64,000 bases of DNA from Pythium myriotylum. Taxonomy: Eukaryota > Oomycota > Peronosporomycetes > Pythiales > Pythiaceae. The position numbers were made by a program, and so were the translations under genes. This document shows positions 1-8,825 of this stretch, piece after piece. The stretch lies in contig JALJCQ010000019.1 of the NCBI GenBank assembly GCA_023091665.1, forward strand, positions 248,001-312,000. Direction: 5' to 3'. The notes beneath the pieces are model-generated. The model made no database searches. It had not been told where the DNA came from and saw nothing but the letters and a program-made list of their open reading frames with translations. Numbering within the stretch: position 1 is the first letter of the stretch; the number at the start of each line of letters is the position of its first letter.

Positions 1-2269
1 ATCTGCGGAACACCTCTCGCAGTAGTATGTACTCTGGAACGACTTCTTGCGTTCGCCTCGTAAAAGTGCGCACACTTTGCATGCCCACTGGCGCCGCTTC
101 TGCGTGCCGAGAACACCAGCTCGGATCCGGTCGTCCATCTGAACAAGAGTGTGGCCCGCCATTGTTACTCGCCTTCGAGTGCCGCGAGAGTTTGACGGCA
201 ATGGCGTCGGAGCAACATCGACAAAGTCTTCTGCTTTGACTGCGAGAAGCTGATTTTGGAGCACGCGATACCACTCCGCACGGGTCATCACGGCGGTGTC
301 ATTGATACGTGCCGTTTTTTTGTGGGAGATATAGGCGTTGACCAATGCTAGATCGACAAATCCTAGGAATAGGGACTTGTAATACTTGCGCGTCCGGATC
401 ACGGTTTGTATCGAATACGTCTGAAGGCGGAGCTGGTCATGCACGTCGACGCCACCCATCCAGCGCTGGTAGTCATTTACGGCGCTTGAACACGGGATGG
501 TGGTCGGACCGGCACGCCTCACATTTCGACGAATACTGGGCTCGGTCATGACTGCACCGGTGCAGAGATAGTGGACGGGTTTTCTATCCCACCAGTGGAA
601 CACCAAGAGACTGGGGACTGCTACCGAGCGCGAGAACTTGAAGGTTCCACGATGAATGCTTGTTGGACGAGTTTGCCGCTTTTCGACAACTGCGTGATCA
701 AAACCGAGTCGATTGGTCATGGACGTGCCCACCACGTACGTTTTCATGGTGAGCAGCTCTACCGCCAGTGGTACTGACGAGTAGAAGCGGTCAACAACAA
801 CCAAATGATATGGCTGACGTCCGTCAGAGAATACCGCCTTGAGGTTCCGAACAACGGCGGCAGCGCCGGTCTTATTATCAAATACAGTCATGTCCGTGTC
901 ACGCGTTTCTCGTTTGCCGACATAAATCTCGAATCTAGTACGATAGGAAGACACGCATGAGCCCATAAGTCATAACTTCCGACTTCGTGGAGAGTTACAC
1001 ATACCTGTGACAGTACGCTGTGCGAGAGTCGCAAGTCATAAACATTTTCGAGCCGTACCGGTGGGGCTTATCCGGCATGAACATCCTCGTGTTGTTACGC
1101 TTCGAGGTCGCCGGTAGTACGCCTTCGTCGAACGACAAAACCGCAGGTAGTGTCCAACCAGCGCGAAAGCGTTCTTGGGTTTTGTTGTAGACTCGCCGTA
1201 ACTTTGGCTTGTTTCCCACGGATCTTGATTGCTCGCTGGTCATTGTAGCGATTTGTCTTTTCACATAACTCTACCCACATGGACTGTGGCATGAAATAGA
1301 AGAGCGACGGCAGAGGGTCACCGGACACAAGTCGGAGTGCAGTCACAGGACGTGCTTCGGATTCGATGAGACCAGGGTAACTTTGGGCAGACGTCTCAAA
1401 CGCTGGGCTCTGAGGCGTCCACACCATAGTCCGTAGCGTCTGCTTGCGTTGAGCCAGCGTATCGCGGTCGAGAAGATCGTCATGAACGGCTCCGCCGATT
1501 GCATCGAGAAAGGTCGGGTCGATTTGAGGTGCACTATGGTCCGGCCAAGAAATTCTCATCAAGTCGCTCGGCGTCATCATCCTCGATGAAGTCCTGGTCC
1601 TCGGTCCAACGATCTCGCCGCACAACCTCTTCGTCGACGTCATAGTAGCCATCACCTTCGCTCTCGTTTCCAGAGGCAAGTGATTCATAGTCGTCTGCAT
1701 CCTCATCATTTTCGACATAGTTGACGTCCTTTACGTCGATCATGGCACGACGGGAAGCCTGCGCAGATCGGCGATATCGAGCATCTGACTCCGTCCCCGA
1801 CTCCGCTTCAGCACGGATCATTACTCGAACACGGGGAACCGAACAATTCATCCATTTGAGAGGCACTGATGGAAATAGAAGTATCGATTTGGGAGGGTCG
1901 GACCTGCGAGGGCCGGATGTCTTCTTCCTCGCCGGTTTCTATAGTTGGCAGAGGCGACGGCATGGGCTCACTTTCATGTTCACTATCGACATCTATCAGT
2001 CCAGTCTCAAGGGCGTAGATAACAACGGCTTGATCCCCTACAAAGACACCTCCCTCCTTCACAACGAACCTCACGAATAAGTCTTGCGAAGTTTCCACAG
2101 CAGTAATGCGCCGTACCTCATTGGTGTATGTCCACTCAGTCTCAAGACCTCTTGGTCGCCGCGACTTCCACCCGGCTGCGCGTAGCTGGCGCCAAAGATG
2201 CGCGAAGTCGATCTCGCGCGCCGCGGCGGCCGTTGATGTCGTTGTCGAGCAGAGAGGATTGCGCGCCAT
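1..2269 (-). pseudogene. Degenerate piggyBac-type transposase (3' end runs off the window)
   Basis: DDE transposase of the piggyBac family (DDE_Tnp_1_7), read on the minus strand. The N-terminal part (about 2269-1808) has an LWRQLRAAGW motif of the kind I associate with oomycete piggyBac proteins. An acidic stretch follows, then the core. The reading frame changes at least three times between 1808 and 995, so it is not a working gene as it stands. The catalytic half is better kept: FDEGVLPA, then a likely 70-nt intron at 935-1004, then VVVDRFYSS and MGGVDVHDQ supply all three expected Asp residues. A Cys-rich tail (CKVC...CERC) follows, and the frame is open to base 1. About 130 residues usual between the KTNRY motif and the first catalytic Asp are missing near 1190-1215, which looks like an internal deletion. 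Family assignment is strong; boundaries and the number of lesions are approximate. Confidence 0.8.
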
Positions 2270-2645
2270 CGTGCAATTTCTCAAATGACAGGTGATTGCC
2301 CAACGCCTGTGCCAGCTCGAGGGCCATGTGGAGAAGACAGTTGCACTCAATCCCTAACCTCGCCCTGTCTTTATCTTTTTGGACGAAAACCTTTCTCGGC
2401 TTATATTTTCGTCGGGCCAAAAATGACTCGATATTTGTAATGGAGAGGCCCTTTTCGAGCCATTTCCTCTTGTCGCCCACTTTTTTAATTGGTATCTTAC
2501 GACTTATTGTCAAAATCAGACTTTTTGCCGCCCGTCATAAGCTCACACAGCTGCTGGCACAGGGCCATAAACACGGTTAACAAATTGTATAATCAAGGGA
2601 TCAACTAAGTTAATCTTTGGTGTAACCACACAGTCCTGAAGGTCG

Positions 2646-3462
2646 GTGGTCGCAACGGAGTTGGAATCAATTGGACAATTGGACAGGATGTACTCGACAG
2701 ATATCCGCTGGCGAGCGGTCACGCTGGTGTACGTGTACGGCGTCGAGTTGGTGCACACAGCGAGAGTACTTGGCGTCTCCGTACGTAGTCTCCGGCGCTG
2801 GCGTGCAAACTTTGAGCGGTACGGCCGCACAGCTGGAGAGCGCAGCCAACGCCGGAGTCGCTAGTCTCCAGAGGTGCTAGACTATACTTCGTCGTTTGTG
2901 CAGTCGTTTCCGTGCTTCTACGTCGAAGAACGTCGTGTGGGACTGCTACGACAGTTTCCGAGGGGTCGACTTCGTCTGTCACACGCCACAATACTGCGGG
3001 CGCTGCGTTTCGATTTGGGTCTATCGCGCAAGGTGCTTGAGAAGCGAGCACGCGAGGCGCTGCCACATGAAGTGGCGGCATACATGAGTAGGATGGCCTC
3101 GTTCTACAGCTATCCTGAGCAAGTAGTTTTTGTGGACGAAACAAGCAAAAACGGAACGGACTCTGCTCGGAAGTACGGCTGGTCACGACGCGGATCCCGC
3201 GCTGTGGTGCGTCGATCCTCCAGTCGCGGTAAGAGTTTCTCGGGAAGTATGGGGAAAGCGTATGATGAGGTGTCGTTTGTGTATGTCTGTGTTGGCGGCT
3301 TGCGATACGAACGGGTTCCTGGCGTGGACGTCTACCCACAGGACGTTCACGCGGAACTCGTTCCACGAAAGGTTCGTGACGACCGTCGTGCCGACACTGA
3401 ATCCTTGGACGCTTCCACGATCGATCGTTGTGATCGATAATGCTAAGATCCACATGTATGCA
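2646..3462 (+). pseudogene. Truncated Tc1/mariner-type transposase remnant
   Basis: Remnant of a Tc1/mariner (DDE_3) transposase. A helix-turn-helix segment (about 2690-2830, ending VRSLRRWRANFERYG) is followed in the same frame by a TAG stop at 2862-2864. The frame then resumes through the first catalytic motif, VVFVDETSKNG (about 3120). A frameshift near 3240-3290 moves the rest into another frame, which carries FLAWTSTHRTFT and the second catalytic motif VVIDNAKIH (about 3430-3455). The sequence stops resembling a transposase right after this motif, so the third acidic residue is absent. It cannot encode an active enzyme. The junction with the next element is near 3460. Confidence 0.75.
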
Positions 3463-4228
3463 GTTCACGGGAACCCATCAGACGTGCCCTCACGATGCCA
3501 AAGTCGCTCTCGTCCTGAGGAGGCGGGATCGCGTCACGAATAGAGTCGATTTGCTGTGCCTGGCGGAAGGTCGCAGAGGACGGAACTTCGACCGCCGTCC
3601 CATTCGGTTGGCACGCGTGGGACATCGCCCAATGCGTGCGAGCAATCTCGCCAACCTGCATGTCCGGGCGGTCACGAAGAAAGTTGCCGATCGCGGCGGT
3701 TGCGTCGGCGATACGCGAGTGTGTTGCTCGGTGCGAGCTTGTCGTGGACCCCCGCTTCACAGCAAAAACAAAGAGCTCAAAGACGAACTCACCGGCACGG
3801 TTACGGCGCTTGTCAAATAGCGCGCGACAAGCCATGATGCGAGAGCGGTAGTTGTCGGCCGTGAGAGGCACATGATCCTTTTGCGGAGCCGTTGAGGTGG
3901 GGCGTAGGTAGACGGTGGTGTCCTCGCGACTCGCCACGTGATCGTAGGCCGTAAGAGCTGTATCCACGCGCGAATTCACGGCTTCGTTTAGCATATCGAA
4001 CGAGGACTCGAGCGAGAACGGGAAACGAGCGTCCGGAACCGGCACAGACGTCCTGCTTGTCGCTCCAAAACTTCCAATTCGGACGGCGACCTCGGCGAAC
4101 ATCGCTGACGCTGGCACGACCCGAATTGCGCTGTAATAAGCTCGGAATGCTCTTCTGAAAGAGGCATTCGGCGTGAATGCGAACTCTATAACAAAAGCAT
4201 ACAGAACAGGAAATGGATGGGTGGACAT
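3443..4228 (-). CDS. Unknown 261-residue ORF, probably part of a repeat element
   Basis: An uninterrupted ORF starting with ATG at 4228. I do not recognise a domain. The protein is soluble-looking with no signal peptide or membrane span, and has Arg-rich helical stretches such as RSRIMACRALFDKRRNRAG. Its last residues (about LHTCGS and the stop) are read from DNA that on the other strand belongs to the mariner transposase. The original C-terminus therefore seems to have been lost at the junction near 3460. Its place between transposon relics suggests it belongs to a mobile or repeated element. It may be a fragment rather than a functional gene. Confidence 0.4.
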   Translation of the reverse strand: MSTHPFPVLYAFVIEFAFTPNASFRRAFRAYYSAIRVVPASAMFAEVAVRIGSFGATSRTSVPVPDARFPFSLESSFDMLNEAVNSRVDTALTAYDHVASREDTTVYLRPTSTAPQKDHVPLTADNYRSRIMACRALFDKRRNRAGEFVFELFVFAVKRGSTTSSHRATHSRIADATAAIGNFLRDRPDMQVGEIARTHWAMSHACQPNGTAVEVPSSATFRQAQQIDSIRDAIPPPQDESDFGIVRARLMGSRELHTCGS

Positions 4229-5151
4229 CCTGAGTCACCTATATCGGGGTGGTGTTTTATAATAAGGGGTTGGCTGCGTGATTTATATGATAAATAGGGG
4301 TTAGCTAAATAAATAAGGGCTATTTAGTGGTGTACTAGCCGTCGCCACCCGCTACGCGGGCGGTTTTTGACTGGAGGTCATGGTTGTGGGGAAAACAGAA
4401 GTATCAATCTAGGGAATGGCGTGAGTGTGCCCACTGATCACTGAATGATTTCATTGACAATGTTGGCCGTATTCGCACTGATCTCGTCCTCACCCACAGG
4501 GGTCTCGAAGCGATCTCGCAAATTGCTCTGTGACATGGCGAAACGTGGAGTTGGTCATGCCGCGCAACGTGGAGTTGGTCAAACCATGTCGACGACTCGA
4601 TCTAGCCTGGTTCTCACCAGTTCATGCGCCCCACTGGGCAACAAAAACACAGCGAAAAGCCACAAAAACACAGGAAAGACCCCAAAACCTCAGGAAATGC
4701 CTCGACACAGGTATCTCTTGTGGTGTAGCTCTCGGGAGATAGTCCCCTCCGCTTCACTATGGGGCTATCGACAAAAAGATTGTGATCTCAGGTCATTTTG
4801 TGAGTGATTTCAACCGTGAGGAAAACGACTCAGGCAACGCCACCTTTTGTCAGAAGACATTCGAATGGATGAGATTTTGATTTTAGGCCAATCATTAAAG
4901 ATAATTGATGCATGAGAGGAGGAGCGGTTAGGTCTTTTGAAAGATGGTGCTTTGGTTGGCTGAATAATCATCGATTCGATTCAAGACCGTTTCTCAAAAC
5001 GATTCGATTGGGGCTTTCCTCCGTATTTTAACAAATGAAAAGTCCGGATTTGCATGACGGCCTCGGAGGCGACGACATGGCTTCCCGACAAAACGCGCTT
5101 ACTTGGTTGTAGATTTGCAATTCATTTGGCCAGAATAGATGACGTTGACAA
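4229..5151. other. Repeat-rich stretch without a supported gene
   Basis: AT-rich DNA next to transposon relics. On the minus strand there is a short tandem duplication at about 4540-4590 (two copies of a unit containing ACGTGGAGTTGGTCA). A GC-rich hairpin followed by five T lies at about 4345-4370 (CCACCCGC, loop TAC, GCGGGCGG, one mismatch). It is probably the 5' noncoding part of the repeat carrying the 4228-3443 ORF. No coding sequence longer than a chance ORF is convincing. Confidence 0.4.
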
Positions 5152-5184
5152 TTTCGAAACCTCTCTATTAGAGAGGTTTCGAAA
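5152..5184. repeat. 33-bp perfect palindrome at the edge of a small transposable element
   Basis: Two 16-bp arms (5152-5167 and 5169-5184) are exact reverse complements around a single T. The right arm is the outer end of the terminal inverted repeat of the element at 5166-5732. The left arm therefore looks like the end of a second, head-to-head copy, or of a fold-back terminus. Confidence 0.7.
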
Positions 5185-5732
5185 AATATTCCGCACCCGT
5201 ACCCGCACCATCTGGATGCGGGTACGGATAATCCATTTTTGGATTTTGGATCAGACCTCGAATCCGCACCGCACCTGAGCCACACAAAGCAATCGGCAAG
5301 ATGGCAGGAACGGAGTCTTGCGTTCACCCTCAGGCCTACGCTTGCCGAGACGCTGCGATACAGCGTCTCTGACCTTGGCGCCGGCAGCGATGTTGTCCGC
5401 TTCTTTTTTTGTCTTTTCTTCGTGGCCCCTGTGGTCACGAACGAGAGCCGAGAGGGGGTCTCGTTTCTCCTTGTACTTTTCGACCCGACAGCCTCGCAGA
5501 CTCTTTGTCGACGTCTGTATGTTTATCTAGCAGCGCACAGAAGCGTTTCTGGGCCTTTTCTCATCGAAACTCTCGTGCTCGAAGCCTGGCGCGTTGTACG
5601 GATGCAATCCGCACATTCGCTCAATTCTGCGGGTGCCATTCCGCACACACATCGATTTAGAAAGGTTTTGGACTATTTTTATCCCATGTGCGGGAACGGA
5701 TGCGGATTTTGATTTTAGAAATCTCTCTAATA
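5166..5732. mobile_element. Non-autonomous DNA transposon (MITE-like) with about 45-bp terminal inverted repeats
   Basis: The left end (5166-5208) and the reverse complement of the right end (5688-5732) match as imperfect terminal inverted repeats. Both start with TATTAGAGAG, continue through TTTC and an A-rich run, and end in CCGCA-CCGT-CCCGCAC. More GCGGGTACGGAT-type motifs lie just inside each end (5213-5275, 5610-5650), a subterminal repeat style common in hAT elements. The interior has no transposase; its ORFs show no recognisable domain. No convincing target-site duplication was seen, so superfamily assignment is tentative. Confidence 0.55.
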
Positions 5733-6065
5733 ACATTTTGGTTAAGTCGTAAGTTACGACGTAGGGATTAGAGGGGTTAGGTTCATCGTGCATATCAAAT
5801 CCCACTTTTCATCCGGGGGGAGGGGGGGGGGGGGGGGGTGCTGACGTCAGAATTTCAGCCGTGTACGTTTAAGTTCGTTCTCGCATACTTGCGGAAGTCT
5901 CCAACTCAATCGGGCGTAGCAACGGAAACAGGAATGATCTCAGTGAAATTTATTCAGCCATGTCTTCAGTTTAAGAATCTACTGCAACTGGACACGTCCT
6001 CGAAAAGAAAATATGCAGACGAATCTATGCCTCCAAATCTTCAGAGTAAGCTTCCAAGACGATAC
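5733..6065. other. Intergenic DNA with a G homopolymer tract
   Basis: It contains a G-run at about 5815-5838 interrupted once by an A and, at about 5938-5985, a diverged version of the 3' flank of copy 2 of the substrate-binding gene. An AATAAA on the minus strand (5949-5954) could be a polyadenylation signal for copy 1. No gene is seen. Confidence 0.5.
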
Positions 6066-7726
6066 ATACCCATCAGTGTGAAGGTTGGCGAATCTTTGTA
6101 CCCTCACTCCACCTTACGCAACAGGGTAAAGACCAAGCTCACCCGGGCTCGGCTTGCCCTGCACCTCACCAAAGTACAACGCCAGCGTCGCCTTCAAACG
6201 CTCCACGTTCGCACGGTCCTCCATGAACGAAGGAAACTTGGTCACACCGCCCTGCGCGATCTCCCACGGAAACGGCGTACCCGCTGTCGTGCCCGGGTAC
6301 AAGACGTCCGTGCGCGTGGACATACCAGCCATGACGGTGCTCTGCACGTCCTTGGAGACGATCCAGTTGACAAAGAGCTTGGCGGCGGCTGTGTGGCGAG
6401 CCTTCTTGAAGATGGCGAGGCGCTGACCCCAGACGAGGTACGGCGTCTTGGCGTCCTTGCCGTTGACAGTCACGACGTCGGGCGAGTACACGCCGTAGCT
6501 GGCGACACCGATCGCCTTCTTCTTGGCAGCCACCGCGTCCACTGCTGTGTTGGAACCGCGCTGGAACTGGATGTTCTGCTTGGTCATCTTCTCGACCCAG
6601 TCCCAGCCGTACTTATCGATGTACTGCGAGTACACGAAGAGCGCGGCGTCATCGTCATGTGGGTAGGTAGACGCGATGTGGTCCTTGTAGATGGGGTTGG
6701 TGAGGTCCTGTGCGGTCTTGGGGATCGGCAGGCCGCTGGCGTTGAGCTGCGCCGTGTCGTAGAAGTAGCTGAAGGAAGCGCAGAGGTGAGAGACCCAGGC
6801 TCCATCCGGGTCGACAAAACCTGGGTGGATCTTGGAGAAGCCTGCAGGCTTGTAGTTGAGCAGCTCGCCTTGCTTCTTCCAACGTGGGTAGTCCTGCATC
6901 GTCTGCAAGGCAATTACATCCGGCACCAGCGAGTTGGTCGCGAGCTGGTTGTCGACGCGAACGTCGTGGTACTTGGAGTAGTCGATGATCAAGGTGAGGT
7001 TGATCTTGGGGAAGGCGGCCTTGAAGGCGTTGACGACTCCGTCTTGTTGGTGTGGGATGTCGCCGCCGTGGTACACGGCGAGGTCGCCTCCTTCTTTGAT
7101 GGCGTCCTGGTAGAGCTGGTCGAGGGTCTTGGTTTCCTCGCCGGCTCTGGAACTAGCGAGAGACTCGGCGTTTGCCTTGACAAGGCAAGAGGCAGCAACG
7201 ATCGCTGAGAGCGGAGCCAAAGTGCGGAGGATCTGCATGGTTTTCGTCTCGAGTCAGTTGTCGGGCGTGCCTTAGCGTTCGGCGCGCTCGATTGCTGGGT
7301 GGGGGCTTTGAGGTAGGTTGTGGAATGAGTGGTCGCTCGGTGGACGAGCGAGTGAACACTGGTGCGTCATGTAAGGACCCATCCTGTCGTTGATCGTGTT
7401 GTACTTGTTCGAGATGAGGTGGACCTTTGTCGTCAAACGGGGCCGAGAACGATCGTAAACACTTGACACTTGGCACGTGAAAGCTAACCGTAATCGAATT
7501 CATGGTGGATTTGATGAAGGATCCATCCGCCTGATCGGAGGCATTGCTTGCAAATAGCCGAATTGTCGCAGTTCCTTTCTCAGACTGAGCATCCGGCTGG
7601 TCACACCGTATCCCCGCGCTTCCCGGGCTGCAAAACGGATCCAACTTGTGGTACGACGTCTATTGACAATGCAGTGCGCCTCGATGAGGATAGACAACGG
7701 AGCATGATCTGAATAACTGGTGGCTG
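6066..7726. repeat. Left arm of a 1,661-bp inverted repeat
   Basis: This arm is the reverse complement of 8826-10486 (paired positions sum to 16552). It contains copy 1 of the substrate-binding gene and about 490 bp of its upstream DNA. Only a few differences were seen, all near the outer end (downstream of the gene or in its last codons). The arms stop matching cleanly at 7726/8826 on the spacer side. Confidence 0.9.
6114..7238 (-). CDS. Secreted ABC-type substrate-binding protein, copy 1
   Basis: A single-exon gene for 374 residues. It resembles the bacterial periplasmic Fe3+/2-aminophosphonate-type substrate-binding proteins (AfuA/FbpA-like, SBP_bac_6/11 fold). A signal peptide (MQILRTLAPL, hydrophobic core, cleavage after AKANA-like VKANA) points to secretion. 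Family features include a DVIALQTMQDYPRW segment in the hinge region, a GFVDPDGAWV segment, and a C-terminal lobe with AAKLFVNWIVSKDVQ. There is no lipobox, and no transporter membrane or ATPase subunit lies nearby, so in a eukaryote it may bind a ligand outside the cell rather than feed an ABC importer. The protein is identical to copy 2. The start is the first ATG and gives a typical signal peptide. Ligand unknown. Confidence 0.85.
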   Translation of the reverse strand: MQILRTLAPLSAIVAASCLVKANAESLASSRAGEETKTLDQLYQDAIKEGGDLAVYHGGDIPHQQDGVVNAFKAAFPKINLTLIIDYSKYHDVRVDNQLATNSLVPDVIALQTMQDYPRWKKQGELLNYKPAGFSKIHPGFVDPDGAWVSHLCASFSYFYDTAQLNASGLPIPKTAQDLTNPIYKDHIASTYPHDDDAALFVYSQYIDKYGWDWVEKMTKQNIQFQRGSNTAVDAVAAKKKAIGVASYGVYSPDVVTVNGKDAKTPYLVWGQRLAIFKKARHTAAAKLFVNWIVSKDVQSTVMAGMSTRTDVLYPGTTAGTPFPWEIAQGGVTKFPSFMEDRANVERLKATLALYFGEVQGKPSPGELGLYPVA

Positions 7727-8825
7727 AATTGCTTTAGCAAGACGTTGTGAAGATGCTGTTGGCTGTCTTCCGAGTGGGAGACGATGCAGTTTGCGATCCG
7801 AGAAATGGTGTGTGCGCAGAAACAGAACTGGAAATTTCATACAGTATTTGTACACACTGTATGTCGAGGCTCACGAACAAAGTTGCTGAATTGGAGCTTG
7901 TCGAGTTCCAGCCATCTGGGAGCGATCAGACTCCAATTATTGCTGATCGCAAATAGCCTACACAAATATCCGCCTAAAGCTTGTTCTTTCACTGTTCAGA
8001 TACACGTAACTGGTCTGAAGCCAACTTCCTGTTGTGGACCATGACTTGTGTTTACGCTCTTGCGCTGACGGCCAGTCATACTCAACAATGAGTTCAGCCT
8101 GAGCGTCCATCCACTTCTCCAGAAACTGACCCACATCTGCCATAGACTGTACACAGACTGAGTGTGACTCACACAAACTACTTGGTCTGATCATAAAGGG
8201 TATAGTAGCGACGAGGTTTATTACTGCACATTCGTGCTGCGCATTGTGGGCACAGACGTGGATGCTTGAAGGTGTTGAGTATCCTCTCGCGACCACAGTG
8301 ATTGGTACCATCGACGAGACCTTTTCGTAGCTTTTGACGCAATCCAACTCTTCATACAAGAGACATGTAGTCGCAGCACACATCCATACAGTTCAGTGTT
8401 TGCACGAGCCACTGCCGTGTGTGCTGTACTGGACAGGTCAGTACATCGTCTCTCTTAAAAGAGAGACGATGTACAGTCTCCGTGTTAAAACACGGAGACT
8501 GTACGGATCTCCAGCATGAAGCTGAATTTGGATGCTAACTATGTAGGCAATCATACCACTACGTGCTGTCAACAAGCTCCACAGATACTGGGACCGTGTC
8601 GGAGCTGAAAGCCTTGAGAAGATTCTGAGCACGTGTCTAAATAGACGTGGTTTTTTTTTGTATTTGAAGCGGTGCCAACCGAGCAGGTGATGAGCGTGGA
8701 TAACTGTATTCATTGAGATAAACGACATCGACAGTAATTTTTCAGTAGCCATTTCGACAAGCAATTCACGCAAGCGAGAGGGTCACCAGGGGCACAGAAA
8801 TAGCATACGAAATTCTTCAGTTACC
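7727..8825. other. Spacer of the inverted repeat with a possible gene remnant
   Basis: Unique DNA between the two arms. On the minus strand two ORFs share one frame: about 8773-8438 (contains HRFKYKKKPRLFRH) and about 8383-7958 (contains ADVGQFLEKWMDAQAEL). They flank the tandem palindromes at 8441-8504. Stops lie between them, at 8438 and just beyond. They could be exons or remnants of one unknown gene, with the palindromes in an intron starting GTACAG, or chance ORFs. No domain was recognised. Confidence 0.3.
8441..8504. repeat. Two perfect 34-bp palindromes sharing a GTAC
   Basis: Unit 1 spans 8441-8474 and unit 2 spans 8471-8504. Each has 14-bp perfectly complementary arms, begins and ends with GTAC, and has the same TTAAAA loop. 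The arm sequences of the two units differ apart from the terminal GTAC, so this is not a simple tandem duplication. The four bases 8471-8474 belong to both units. Confidence 0.85.

Noticed and set aside
4336..4375. Helitron 3' end as an annotated feature
   Set aside because: Only hairpin plus CTAG; no Rep/helicase and no 5' TC end seen. Kept only as a low-interest finding.
4445..4807. 120-codon plus-strand frame containing a short tandem repeat
   Set aside because: Lies in repeat DNA, no domain; the repetition is explained by a duplicated noncoding unit.
5838..7208. 456-codon open frame on the plus strand opposite substrate-binding copy 1 (and equivalents opposite copies 2 and 3)
   Set aside because: Antisense frame opened by GC-rich third-position codon bias; Arg/Val/Leu/Gly-rich low-complexity product with no domain. 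The opposite strand has a signal peptide and a known fold.
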